The notes beneath the pieces are model-generated. The model saw only the letters and a list, made by a program, of their open reading frames with translations, searched no databases and had not been told where the DNA came from. From positions 1-35,204 of the forward strand of contig NZ_AJTS01000024.1 of NCBI RefSeq assembly GCF_000275725.1: a DNA stretch of 35,204 nt, given 5' to 3'. This document shows positions 28,461 to 35,204 of the stretch, in pieces. Within the stretch, counting starts at the first letter, position 1, and every line of letters begins with the position of its first letter. The position numbers and the translations under genes are program-made. The stretch comes from Vreelandella stevensii S18214 (lineage in GTDB: Bacteria; Pseudomonadota; Gammaproteobacteria; Pseudomonadales; Halomonadaceae).

Positions 28461-28475
28461 TGTAGTAAAATTACT
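28461..28475. promoter_or_regulatory. HexR-like operator between gap and pyk
   Basis: TGTAGTAAAATTACT fits TGTARTNNNAYTACA at every defined position but the last. It sits in the AT-rich middle of the divergent gap/pyk region and overlaps the TATATA stretch just after it, which may serve the pyk promoter. Confidence 0.65.
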
Positions 28476-28587
28476 ATATAAAGGCTATCGTAGTCCAATA
28501 CTTAATGACCGATTCATCGGCCTGCGCGGCAACGCTCCACGGCTAGCTGTTTTGAGCGTTGCCCCTACCTATTCAGGAGTCTGCCCC

Positions 28588-30054
28588 ATGACCACCCCAG
28601 CGCCCTCTTCGCCGCTTCGTCGTACCAAAATCGTGGCCACGCTAGGCCCGGCCAGTGATCGCCCCGGCGTGCTGGAGGCCATGCTCAAGGCGGGCGTGGA
28701 TGTGGTGCGCCTCAACTTCTCCCACGGTTCGGCAGATGACCATCGTCGTCGGCTCAACGACGTGCGCGAGATTGCCCAACGCCTGGGCCGCAGCGTGGCA
28801 GCGCTGGGCGACCTGCAAGGGCCCAAGATTCGCATCTCGCGCTTTATCGAAGGGTCCGTGCAGCTGGAGGTCGGCCAGCCCTTCGTACTCGACATGACGC
28901 TGGATGCCCAGCAAGGCACCACCGAGCGAGTTGGCTGCGATTACAAGGCGCTGATCGAGGACGTGCACCCGGGCGACAGGCTGCTGCTCGACGACGGCCG
29001 CGTGGTGCTGGACGTCACCTCGATTAGCGGGCAGGAAGTGCACACCCGGGTACACGTGGGTGGCAAGCTTTCCAACAACAAGGGCATCAACAAGCAGGGC
29101 GGCGGCCTTTCCGCCCCGGCGCTGACCGACAAGGACAAACAGGACCTGCAGACCGCCATCGAGATTGGCGTCGATTACCTGGCCGTGTCGTTTCCCCGCA
29201 GCGCGGCGGACATGCAGGAAGCCCGCACCCTGCTGGGAGAAGCAGGCAAGGAGATCGGCCTGGTGGCCAAGCTGGAGCGTGCCGAAGCCGTGGCGGACGA
29301 CGCAACCCTGGACGGCATCATCGTGGCCTCCGAAGCGGTCATGGTCGCCCGGGGGGATCTGGGTGTGGAAATTGGCGACGAAGCGCTGATCGGCACACAA
29401 AAACGCATCATCAAGCACGCCCGCACGCTGAACCGCGCCGTGATCACCGCCACCCAGATGATGGAGTCGATGATCGAGTCACCGCTGCCCACCCGCGCCG
29501 AGGTATTCGACGTGGCCAATGCCGTGCTGGATGCCACCGATGCAGTGATGCTGTCGGCGGAGACCGCCGCAGGCGACTACCCGGTCGAAACCATTGAAGC
29601 CATGAACCGCGTCTGCCTGGGCGCCGAGCGGGAACGGGTGGCCCAGGCGTCCGGGCACCGGATTCACGAGGGTTTCGAGCGCATCGATGAAACCATCGCC
29701 CTGTCGGCCATGTACGCCGCCAACCACCTGACGGGCGTGCGCGCCATCGCCTGCATGACCTCCACCGGCTACACCCCGTTGATCGCGTCACGCATCCGCT
29801 CTGGCTTGCCGATCGTCGGCCTGGCCCATAGCCCGATTGCCCAGCGCCGCATGGCGCTCTATCGCGGTGTGGTCTCGCTGCCGTTCGATACCAGCCAGAT
29901 GGCCGCAGATCAGGTCAATGCAGAAGCCATCAAACTGCTCAAGACCCACGGATTGGCACGCCCGGGCGAGCATGTCATTCTTACCCGAGGCGACCACATG
30001 AACGCCCATGGCGGCACCAACACAATGAAAGTGCTGGCCGTTGACGCCGACTAA
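28588..30054 (+). CDS. pyk: pyruvate kinase
   Basis: 488 residues from the ATG at 28588, chosen for the AGGAG nine bases upstream and because the family consensus begins soon after it ([20 protein letters not shown]). [12 protein letters not shown], the catalytic region [13 protein letters not shown] and [43 protein letters not shown] are all intact. It converts phosphoenolpyruvate and ADP to pyruvate and ATP. The length fits the PykA type (E. coli PykA 480, PykF 470). It is divergent from gap over HexR-like sites and 22 bases ahead of mgsA. Confidence 0.95.
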   Translation: MTTPAPSSPLRRTKIVATLGPASDRPGVLEAMLKAGVDVVRLNFSHGSADDHRRRLNDVREIAQRLGRSVAALGDLQGPKIRISRFIEGSVQLEVGQPFVLDMTLDAQQGTTERVGCDYKALIEDVHPGDRLLLDDGRVVLDVTSISGQEVHTRVHVGGKLSNNKGINKQGGGLSAPALTDKDKQDLQTAIEIGVDYLAVSFPRSAADMQEARTLLGEAGKEIGLVAKLERAEAVADDATLDGIIVASEAVMVARGDLGVEIGDEALIGTQKRIIKHARTLNRAVITATQMMESMIESPLPTRAEVFDVANAVLDATDAVMLSAETAAGDYPVETIEAMNRVCLGAERERVAQASGHRIHEGFERIDETIALSAMYAANHLTGVRAIACMTSTGYTPLIASRIRSGLPIVGLAHSPIAQRRMALYRGVVSLPFDTSQMAADQVNAEAIKLLKTHGLARPGEHVILTRGDHMNAHGGTNTMKVLAVDAD

Positions 30055-30076
30055 TCCTTGCTCTGGAGAGCCCGAC

Positions 30077-30553
30077 ATGACCGATGCCCGCCCACCCCGC
30101 CAGGCCGTACGTACGCTGCCCGCGCGCAAGCGCATTGCGCTGATTGCCCACGACGGCAAGAAAACGGAGATGCTGGCGTGGGCGGAGCGCTGGAAGGACA
30201 CGCTCAGCCAGCACACCCTGGTGGGCACCGGCACGACGTCGAGCCGCCTCTCCGCCGCCCTGGGTCTGCAAGTGGAGGGGCTGATGAGCGGACCGCTGGG
30301 CGGCGACCAGCAAATTGGTGCCCGAATTGCCGAGCAGCAGCTCGATATTCTGATCTTCTTCTGGGACCCCTTCGCTCCCCAACCCCACGACCCGGACGTC
30401 AAGGCCCTGCTGCGCCTAGCCGCCCTGTGGAACGTGCCGGTGGCCTGCAACGCCGCCAGCGCCGATTTTCTACTCTCCTCCCCTTACCTGGGGGAGCACT
30501 ACGAGATGGCCATTCCCGATGCCAACGCCTGGGCCCAGGCGCGCTCGGTGTGA
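30077..30553 (+). CDS. mgsA: methylglyoxal synthase
   Basis: 158 residues from the ATG at 30077 with GGAGAG six bases upstream (E. coli MgsA 152). IALIAHDGKK carries the conserved His/Asp pair at residues 25-26, and SGPLGGDQQIGARI has the catalytic aspartate D77. WDPFAPQPHDPDVKALLR has the phosphate-site His/Asp at 104-105. It turns dihydroxyacetone phosphate into methylglyoxal, relieving triose-phosphate build-up. The 22-base spacing from pyk implies co-transcription, which would place the shunt under the same control as lower glycolysis. Confidence 0.94.
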   Translation: MTDARPPRQAVRTLPARKRIALIAHDGKKTEMLAWAERWKDTLSQHTLVGTGTTSSRLSAALGLQVEGLMSGPLGGDQQIGARIAEQQLDILIFFWDPFAPQPHDPDVKALLRLAALWNVPVACNAASADFLLSSPYLGEHYEMAIPDANAWAQARSV

Positions 30554-30587
30554 GCGCCGCCCGGGCATTCGCTTCACATCAGAATAT

Positions 30588-31562
30588 TTAGCGGGAACGC
30601 AGGTGGCGCTCGACCACCTGCTGGCCAGGCTGGTAACGCCCGTTCATGGCATCCAGTGCACATTGCAGCGTCAGCTCGGCAATGCGGTCGTAATCCTGCA
30701 GTGCCGAATTGACCGGCTGAGGCAGGAAATCCAATAAGCGGTGATCGCCAAACGTGGCCAGCCGCAGCGACGCGGACAGCCCGCCTCTGGCCAGCAGCTC
30801 GTCGAAGACACCCTCCATCAGCGCATAGGACGCGGTGACCAGCGCATCCACCGGGCCGTTCTCAAACGCCTGGCGCGCCAGCGCGACCCCGACATCGCGT
30901 TCATAGCGCTCGCCGCTGAACGTCAGCGCCTGGATATTCTGCCCGGCCAGCGCCTGCTGAAACCCGGCCCGCCGCTCTCGGCTCACCGATAGCTCGGGCA
31001 TGGCATCCAGCCACGCCACCGTGCGCGTGGCGGGGCTGATGACCGAGCGGGTCAACGCATACGCCGCCTGCTGGTCATTGCTGACCACACTGGCAAAGCG
31101 ATGCGGCGCCAGCCCTCGGTCCACGCCCACCACGCTCCAGCCCTCTTCCGCCAGGTCGGCATAAAAGGGGTCGTTTTCCGGCAGACAGCTGGCGGTGATC
31201 AGCACTTCACAGCGCTGGGCACGTAGCGCCAGCGCCAGCGCCCGCTCGCTCTCGGCACAATCATCGGAGCTGACCAGCAAAAGCTGATAGCCCCGCTCGC
31301 GGGCGCCCCGCTCCAGCCGCTTGGCCAGCCGGGCGTAGCTGATGTTTTCGAGATCTGGAACGATCAAGCCAATCAAACGGCTTGCGCCACGGCGCAGGGC
31401 AGCGGCCTGTGGGTCGATGTGGTAGCGATACTCGCGCACCACCGCCATGACTTTTTCGATGGTGGCGGCACTGATTCGCCGCTGTTCGGCCTGGCCGTTG
31501 ATTACATAGCTTGCCGTGGTGCGCGAGACCCCGGCCAGCCGGGCAATATCGGCAAGTGTCAT
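30588..31562 (-). CDS. fruR: LacI-family fructose repressor FruR (Cra-like)
   Basis: 324 residues. The N-terminal HTH TLADIARLAGVSRTTASYVINGQAEQRRIS is nearly that of E. coli Cra/FruR. It is followed by RLIGLIVPDLENISYARLAKRLE and, in the effector domain, MPELSVSRERRAGFQQAL and LATFGDHRLLDFLPQPV, all matching Cra. GGGAGA stands eight bases before the ATG. It is divergent from fruB, with two TGAATCG-type sites in the gap. Fructose 1-phosphate (product of the PTS) is the known effector of this family. Here it is probably a local repressor of fruBK; a wider Cra-like role is not shown. Confidence 0.93.
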   Translation of the reverse strand: MTLADIARLAGVSRTTASYVINGQAEQRRISAATIEKVMAVVREYRYHIDPQAAALRRGASRLIGLIVPDLENISYARLAKRLERGARERGYQLLLVSSDDCAESERALALALRAQRCEVLITASCLPENDPFYADLAEEGWSVVGVDRGLAPHRFASVVSNDQQAAYALTRSVISPATRTVAWLDAMPELSVSRERRAGFQQALAGQNIQALTFSGERYERDVGVALARQAFENGPVDALVTASYALMEGVFDELLARGGLSASLRLATFGDHRLLDFLPQPVNSALQDYDRIAELTLQCALDAMNGRYQPGQQVVERHLRSR

Positions 31563-31653
31563 GCTGGTTTCTCCCCTAATAAAGTCAGCAGTTTAGCAGC
31601 CGTTTCACCCTCTTCAGACCAAAGTCTAAAAAGACAAGCCTTGTGTCTAAAAG

Positions 31654-31665
31654 TGAATCGATTCA
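31654..31665. promoter_or_regulatory. FruR operator 1
   Basis: TGAATCGATTCA is a perfect 12-base palindrome with central CG, the same form as Cra sites (TGAAACGTTTCA). It overlaps the expected -35 region of the fruB promoter. Confidence 0.75.
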
Positions 31666-31675
31666 GCATAGCCAC

Positions 31676-31681
31676 TATACA
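31676..31681 (+). promoter_or_regulatory. candidate fruB promoter, -10 element
   Basis: TATACA with the -35 position (31653-31658) covered by FruR operator 1. The start would fall near 31688, inside the second operator, giving a leader of about 110 bases. Confidence 0.45.
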
Positions 31682-31685
31682 CAGG

Positions 31686-31697
31686 TGACACGATTCA
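31686..31697. promoter_or_regulatory. FruR operator 2
   Basis: TGACACGATTCA has one exact half-site (GATTCA) and an imperfect one. Its centre is 32 bases, about three helical turns, from operator 1, so both could be bound on one face of the DNA. Confidence 0.5.
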
Positions 31698-31798
31698 TCC
31701 AGCTAACCTCAACGCTCTACGACTAACGTTTTATGCGCGCACATTCGCCGTCAATCGCAGACGTTGCCGTTACCTGACCGCGTTTACAGGAGAACCCT

Positions 31799-34666
31799 AT
31801 GCTGACCCTCGGCCCTGATGACATCTTGCTCGACCGCCACGCGCAGGATTGGCAAGCTGCACTCGATAGCGCCGCCAAGGCATTGGCCGAGGCTGGCCTG
31901 GTGGAGGCCGAGTACCGCGATGGCCTGCATGCCCGTGAGGCGCAGTCCTCTACTTATCTGGGCAACGCCATTGCCATCCCCCACGGCACCCCGGAAAGCC
32001 GCCATCTGGTGAAGCGTACCGGCGTTCGTGTGCTGCAGTTCCCCCAAGGGGTTCAGTGGCACGACGGCAACACCGTGCATGTACTGGTCACCATTGCCGC
32101 ACAAAGTGACGAGCACCTGGACATTCTGCGCCAACTGACCCACGTGCTGGACCGAGACGGCGTAGCCAGCGAATTGGCCAACGCCAGTTCAGCCACCGAC
32201 GTGGCCCGGCTGCTTTCCCGCCCCGCCGTGGCTCCCAGGCTGGACGCCGACACCCTGTGCGTCAACTTCCCTGCCCGAGACCCGCAGGAGCTGGCCCTGG
32301 CCGCCGCGGCCCGGCTGCGCCAAAGCGGCTGCGTGGACAATGCTTTCATCAGCGCCGTGGCCAGCGCTGCGCCCCAGTGGCTGGGCAAAGGCCTCTGGCT
32401 CGCCAGCCAGGCAACGGGGGTACGCCAGCCCGCGCTGGGCGTGGCCACGCCCGCTGATGCCATCGAACACGACGGGCGCGCCGTTCACGCCCTCTTCTGC
32501 CTGGCGGCCAGCGGCGACAGCCACCGCCCGCTGCTCGAACAGCTGCTGGCACTGGTGGAGAGTGGCCAGAGCGAGAGCCTGATGGGCAAGAGCAGTGCCC
32601 AGCTATTGGCGCTGCTAGCGGGGGAAACCGCCCAAACGCAAACACGCCGTGTGCGCGTTCTCAACCCCCACGGCCTGCACGCCCGCCCGGCCAAACAGCT
32701 GGTGCAAATCGCCCGCGCCCAGCCCATGCCCATCAACGTTCGGCTGGAAGAGGGCAGCGCCACCACCGTCTCGGCGGCCAGTTTGACCAAGGTCATCGGC
32801 CTTGGCGCACGCCGCGGCCAGTGGCTGATTTTTTCCGCTGAAGGCGAACAAGCCAACAGCGCGCTGGAAGCCCTCGCCGCCGCCGTGGAAGAGGGCCTGG
32901 GCGAGAAAGTCACGCCCTTCGATGGCGGCCGAGAGACCCGCCCCGCCACCGACACCCGCCAGCCCGATATCACGCCACTGGCGGCCGATACCCCGCATAC
33001 CGGCGTGGCGGCATCTCCGGGGCTGGCCATTGCACCGGTGTTCGTCATTCGTCCGCTGGCGTTCGACTATCCCGAGCACGCCAACGACCCCGAGGCCGAA
33101 GCGCGCCGCCTGAGTGCAGCGCTGCAGGAAGGCGCCGCCCAGCTGCAGGCGCTGGTGCATAACGCACCCGGCGGTGAAGTGGCCGACATCCTCTCCATGC
33201 ATGAAGAGATGCTGGACGACCCCGAGCTGCGTCAGGCGGCGCTGGACGCCATCGGCGAAGGGCGCTCGGCGGAGGCTGGCTGGTGGGAAGCCATCGACAC
33301 CGCCGCCCGTGCGCAGGAGATGCTGGCCGACCGGCTGCTGGCAGAGCGGGCCGCCGACCTGCGCGATGTCGGGCGCCGAGTGCTGGGTGTGCTGTGCGAC
33401 GTGACCCTGCCCGAGCCACCCGACCACCCTTACATTCTGGTGATGGACGACATTGGCCCTTCCGATGTGGCGCGCCTGGATACCTCTCGGGTGCGTGGCC
33501 TGCTCACCGTTCGCGGCGGCGCCACCGCGCACAGCGCCATTCTGGCCCGTGCGCTGGGCATTCCCGCGGTGGTGGGCGCAGGCGAAGCGGTCATGGCGCT
33601 GGCCAACGGCGGCATGATGATTCTGGATGGCGAGCGCGGTCGCGTGATCTCGCAACCTTCCGAAGAGCGCCTGCGGCGCGCCGAACAGCAGCTGCTCGAC
33701 CAGCAGCAGCGTGAAGCCGACGCCTGGGAGCTGCGCTTCGAGCAGGCCCAGACCCGCGACGGCCACCGGGTAGAGGTCGCTGCCAACCTGGGCAATACGG
33801 CCCACGCCGCCGATGCCGTCGAGCGTGGCGCCGAGGGCGTTGGTCTGCTGCGCACCGAGTTTCTGTTCATGGCCTACGCCAGTGCCCCGGATTTGGCGAC
33901 GCAGATCGCAGAGTACCGTGAAGCCACCGATGCACTCGCTGGCCGACCGCTGGTCGCCCGAACGTTGGACGTGGGCGGCGACAAGCCCCTGCCCTACTGG
34001 CCAGTCCCCCAGGAAGACAACCCCTTCCTCGGCCTGCGCGGCATTCGCTTGGCGCTGACCCAGCCGGACGTGCTGGAAACGCAGCTTCGCGCCCTACTGA
34101 TGGCCGCCGTAGGCAAACCGCTGCGCATCATGCTGCCGATGGTCAAGGACGTGGCCGAATTCCGCGCCGCCAAAGCCATCTACGACCGACTGCTCAAGGA
34201 AATCTCTGAACAGCAGCGCGCCACCGACGTGCAGCTTGGCGTGATGATCGAGGTGCCCTCAAGCGCGCTGCTGGCACCGACGCTGGCCGCCGAAGTGGAC
34301 TTCTTCTCGGTGGGCACCAACGACTTGACCCAGTACACCCTGGCCATCGACCGCGGCCACCCGGAGCTATCTGCCCAGGCCGACGGCCTGCACCCGGCCG
34401 TACTGCGGCTGATCCAGATGACCGTCGACGCAGCCCACGCCCACGGCAAGTGGGTCGGCGTCTGTGGCGAGCTGGCATCGGATGCCATGGCGGTTCCGGT
34501 GCTGGTGGGCCTCGGCGTCGACGAGCTGTCGGTCAGCGCGCGGCAGATCCCGCTGGTCAAGGCCCGCCTGCGGGAGTTCGACCTGGCAGAAGCGCAGGCC
34601 ACGGCACAGCTGGCCCTGAGCAAGGCAACCAGCGATGACGTGCGCGATGCGCTGGAGGCTCGCTGA
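31799..34666 (+). CDS. fruB: fructose PTS multiphosphoryl transfer protein (EIIA-HPr-EI)
   Basis: 955 residues. EIIA-Fru covers about 1-145, with the phosphorylated histidine H62 in AIPHGTPES. Residues 150-275 form a second EIIA-like stretch (ALGVATPADAIEHDGRAVHALFCL) without the active histidine motif. HPr spans about 283-370, with H294 in PHGLHARPAK and S328 at the regulatory-serine position. Enzyme I covers about 400-950, with H578 in GGATAHSAILARALGIPAVVG, then GVGLLRTEFLFM, the PEP-site FFSVGTNDLTQYTLAIDR and the catalytic cysteine in GVCGELASD. It thus carries phosphate from PEP all the way to the membrane EIIBC (FruA, expected past fruK). AGGAGA precedes the ATG, and the stop overlaps fruK (TGATG). 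This layout is as in pseudomonads, not E. coli. Confidence 0.96.
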   Translation: MLTLGPDDILLDRHAQDWQAALDSAAKALAEAGLVEAEYRDGLHAREAQSSTYLGNAIAIPHGTPESRHLVKRTGVRVLQFPQGVQWHDGNTVHVLVTIAAQSDEHLDILRQLTHVLDRDGVASELANASSATDVARLLSRPAVAPRLDADTLCVNFPARDPQELALAAAARLRQSGCVDNAFISAVASAAPQWLGKGLWLASQATGVRQPALGVATPADAIEHDGRAVHALFCLAASGDSHRPLLEQLLALVESGQSESLMGKSSAQLLALLAGETAQTQTRRVRVLNPHGLHARPAKQLVQIARAQPMPINVRLEEGSATTVSAASLTKVIGLGARRGQWLIFSAEGEQANSALEALAAAVEEGLGEKVTPFDGGRETRPATDTRQPDITPLAADTPHTGVAASPGLAIAPVFVIRPLAFDYPEHANDPEAEARRLSAALQEGAAQLQALVHNAPGGEVADILSMHEEMLDDPELRQAALDAIGEGRSAEAGWWEAIDTAARAQEMLADRLLAERAADLRDVGRRVLGVLCDVTLPEPPDHPYILVMDDIGPSDVARLDTSRVRGLLTVRGGATAHSAILARALGIPAVVGAGEAVMALANGGMMILDGERGRVISQPSEERLRRAEQQLLDQQQREADAWELRFEQAQTRDGHRVEVAANLGNTAHAADAVERGAEGVGLLRTEFLFMAYASAPDLATQIAEYREATDALAGRPLVARTLDVGGDKPLPYWPVPQEDNPFLGLRGIRLALTQPDVLETQLRALLMAAVGKPLRIMLPMVKDVAEFRAAKAIYDRLLKEISEQQRATDVQLGVMIEVPSSALLAPTLAAEVDFFSVGTNDLTQYTLAIDRGHPELSAQADGLHPAVLRLIQMTVDAAHAHGKWVGVCGELASDAMAVPVLVGLGVDELSVSARQIPLVKARLREFDLAEAQATAQLALSKATSDDVRDALEAR

Positions 34667-35204
34667 TGGCACGAGTGGTCTGCATCACGCTGAACCCGGC
34701 CCTGGACCTCGCCTTCGACCTGGAGACGCTGACGCTGGGGCAGGTCAATCGCCCCACTCGCGCCCAACTGGAGGCGGCGGGTAAAGGGGTCAACGTCGCC
34801 CGGGTATTGGCCAGCCTTGGCCATGAGGTGGTCGTCAGCGGCTTTCTGGGCCAGGACAACGACGCCCCCTTCTGCCTGGCCTTTCCGCATTACGGCGTTC
34901 AAGACGCCTTCGTGCGGGTGCCTGGCAACACCCGCATCAATGCCAAGCTTGCCGAACAGAGCGGCCGGGTGACCGATATCAACGGCCCCGGCATGCCCAT
35001 TGAAGCAGCCCACCTCAGCGCTCTGCGCACGACGCTCAGCGGCCTGTTCGAGGGCACCGCCCCGCAGGCCATCGTCGTGGCAGGCAGCCTGCCGCCGGGC
35101 ATCGACTCGGCCATCTTCAATGAGCTACTCGATTTCCTGAAAGGCTTTGGCGTGCCGCTTTGGGTGGATACCAGCGGTCCGGCACTGCTGACGGCCATCG
35201 CCGC
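34666..35204 (+). CDS. fruK: 1-phosphofructokinase, N-terminal part
   Basis: About 179 codons are present; the gene runs off the window end. VVCITLNPALDLAFDL opens the PfkB fold, and AAGKGVNVARVLASLGHEVVVSGFLG is the family signature. TRINAKLAEQSGRVTDINGPG and VVAGSLPPGI are 1-phosphofructokinase features. It phosphorylates fructose 1-phosphate, made by the PTS, to fructose 1,6-bisphosphate. The start overlaps the fruB stop as TGATG. The ATP-site GAGD motif lies beyond the window. The membrane subunit gene fruA is expected next. Confidence 0.95.
   Translation, partial: MARVVCITLNPALDLAFDLETLTLGQVNRPTRAQLEAAGKGVNVARVLASLGHEVVVSGFLGQDNDAPFCLAFPHYGVQDAFVRVPGNTRINAKLAEQSGRVTDINGPGMPIEAAHLSALRTTLSGLFEGTAPQAIVVAGSLPPGIDSAIFNELLDFLKGFGVPLWVDTSGPALLTAIA

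Noticed and set aside
30554-30587. GTGAGCG...CGCTTCAC stem between mgsA and fruR as a terminator
   Set aside because: The pairing needs a bulge, the loop is long, and there is no T-run.

Overview
The window reads as a chromosomal stretch of a Halomonas-type gammaproteobacterium. It is GC-rich, uses good Shine-Dalgarno sites, and one encoded GH13 alpha-glucosidase (23343-24959) matches in length and catalytic numbering what I recall of the Halomonas sp. H11 enzyme. No rRNA, tRNA, CRISPR, phage or IS element was seen. Almost everything concerns carbohydrate uptake and entry into central metabolism, with a potassium-uptake operon and an ECF sigma-factor cassette in between.

Layout. 1-1562 (minus): start of pgl (cut by the window edge) and zwf, with a clear promoter flanked by two HexR-like palindromes. 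1863-5568 (plus): malEFG, an E. coli-type maltose ABC transporter whose MalF keeps the long P2 loop, ended by a strong terminator. 5706-10396 (plus): trkH, a shortened kdpD-like kinase, a kdpE-like regulator and trkA, all overlapping or nearly so. 10439-12388 (minus): a secreted DUF3455 protein, an ECF sigma factor and its membrane anti-sigma factor. 12496-18121 (minus): malT, then a GH13 alpha-glucosidase overlapping malK. 18229-19764 (minus): a LamB-type porin. 20167-26132 (plus): thuEFG, the second GH13 alpha-glucosidase and thuK, followed by a LacI-family regulator (26267-27316). 27326-30553: gap (minus) divergent from pyk-mgsA (plus). 30588-35204: fruR (minus) divergent from fruB-fruK (plus; fruK cut by the window edge).

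How it fits together. Two complete alpha-glucoside systems lie side by side. One (malEFG, malK, alpha-glucosidase) looks MalT-activated, with MalT-box-like sites upstream of malE and of the alpha-glucosidase. The other (thuEFG, alpha-glucosidase, thuK) looks controlled by a LacI-type repressor through two CG-centred dyads in the porin/thuE gap. The single porin shares that gap, so it probably answers to the LacI-type protein while serving both transporters. Glucose released in the cytoplasm would feed zwf/pgl (Entner-Doudoroff entry) and gap/pyk, both marked by HexR-like sites. mgsA behind pyk provides a methylglyoxal shunt. Fructose enters separately through a PTS with a fused EIIA-HPr-EI protein under FruR.

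The least ordinary items are the trk operon carrying its own KdpDE-like two-component system with no kdpFABC in the window; the DUF3455/ECF/anti-sigma cassette with a SigK-like -35 candidate; the repeated HexR-, MalT- and LacI-type operators that outline four overlapping regulons; and A-rich AAnAAnAA motifs in the leaders of malE, thuE and the porin gene. I did not find a clearly new defence or mobile system.
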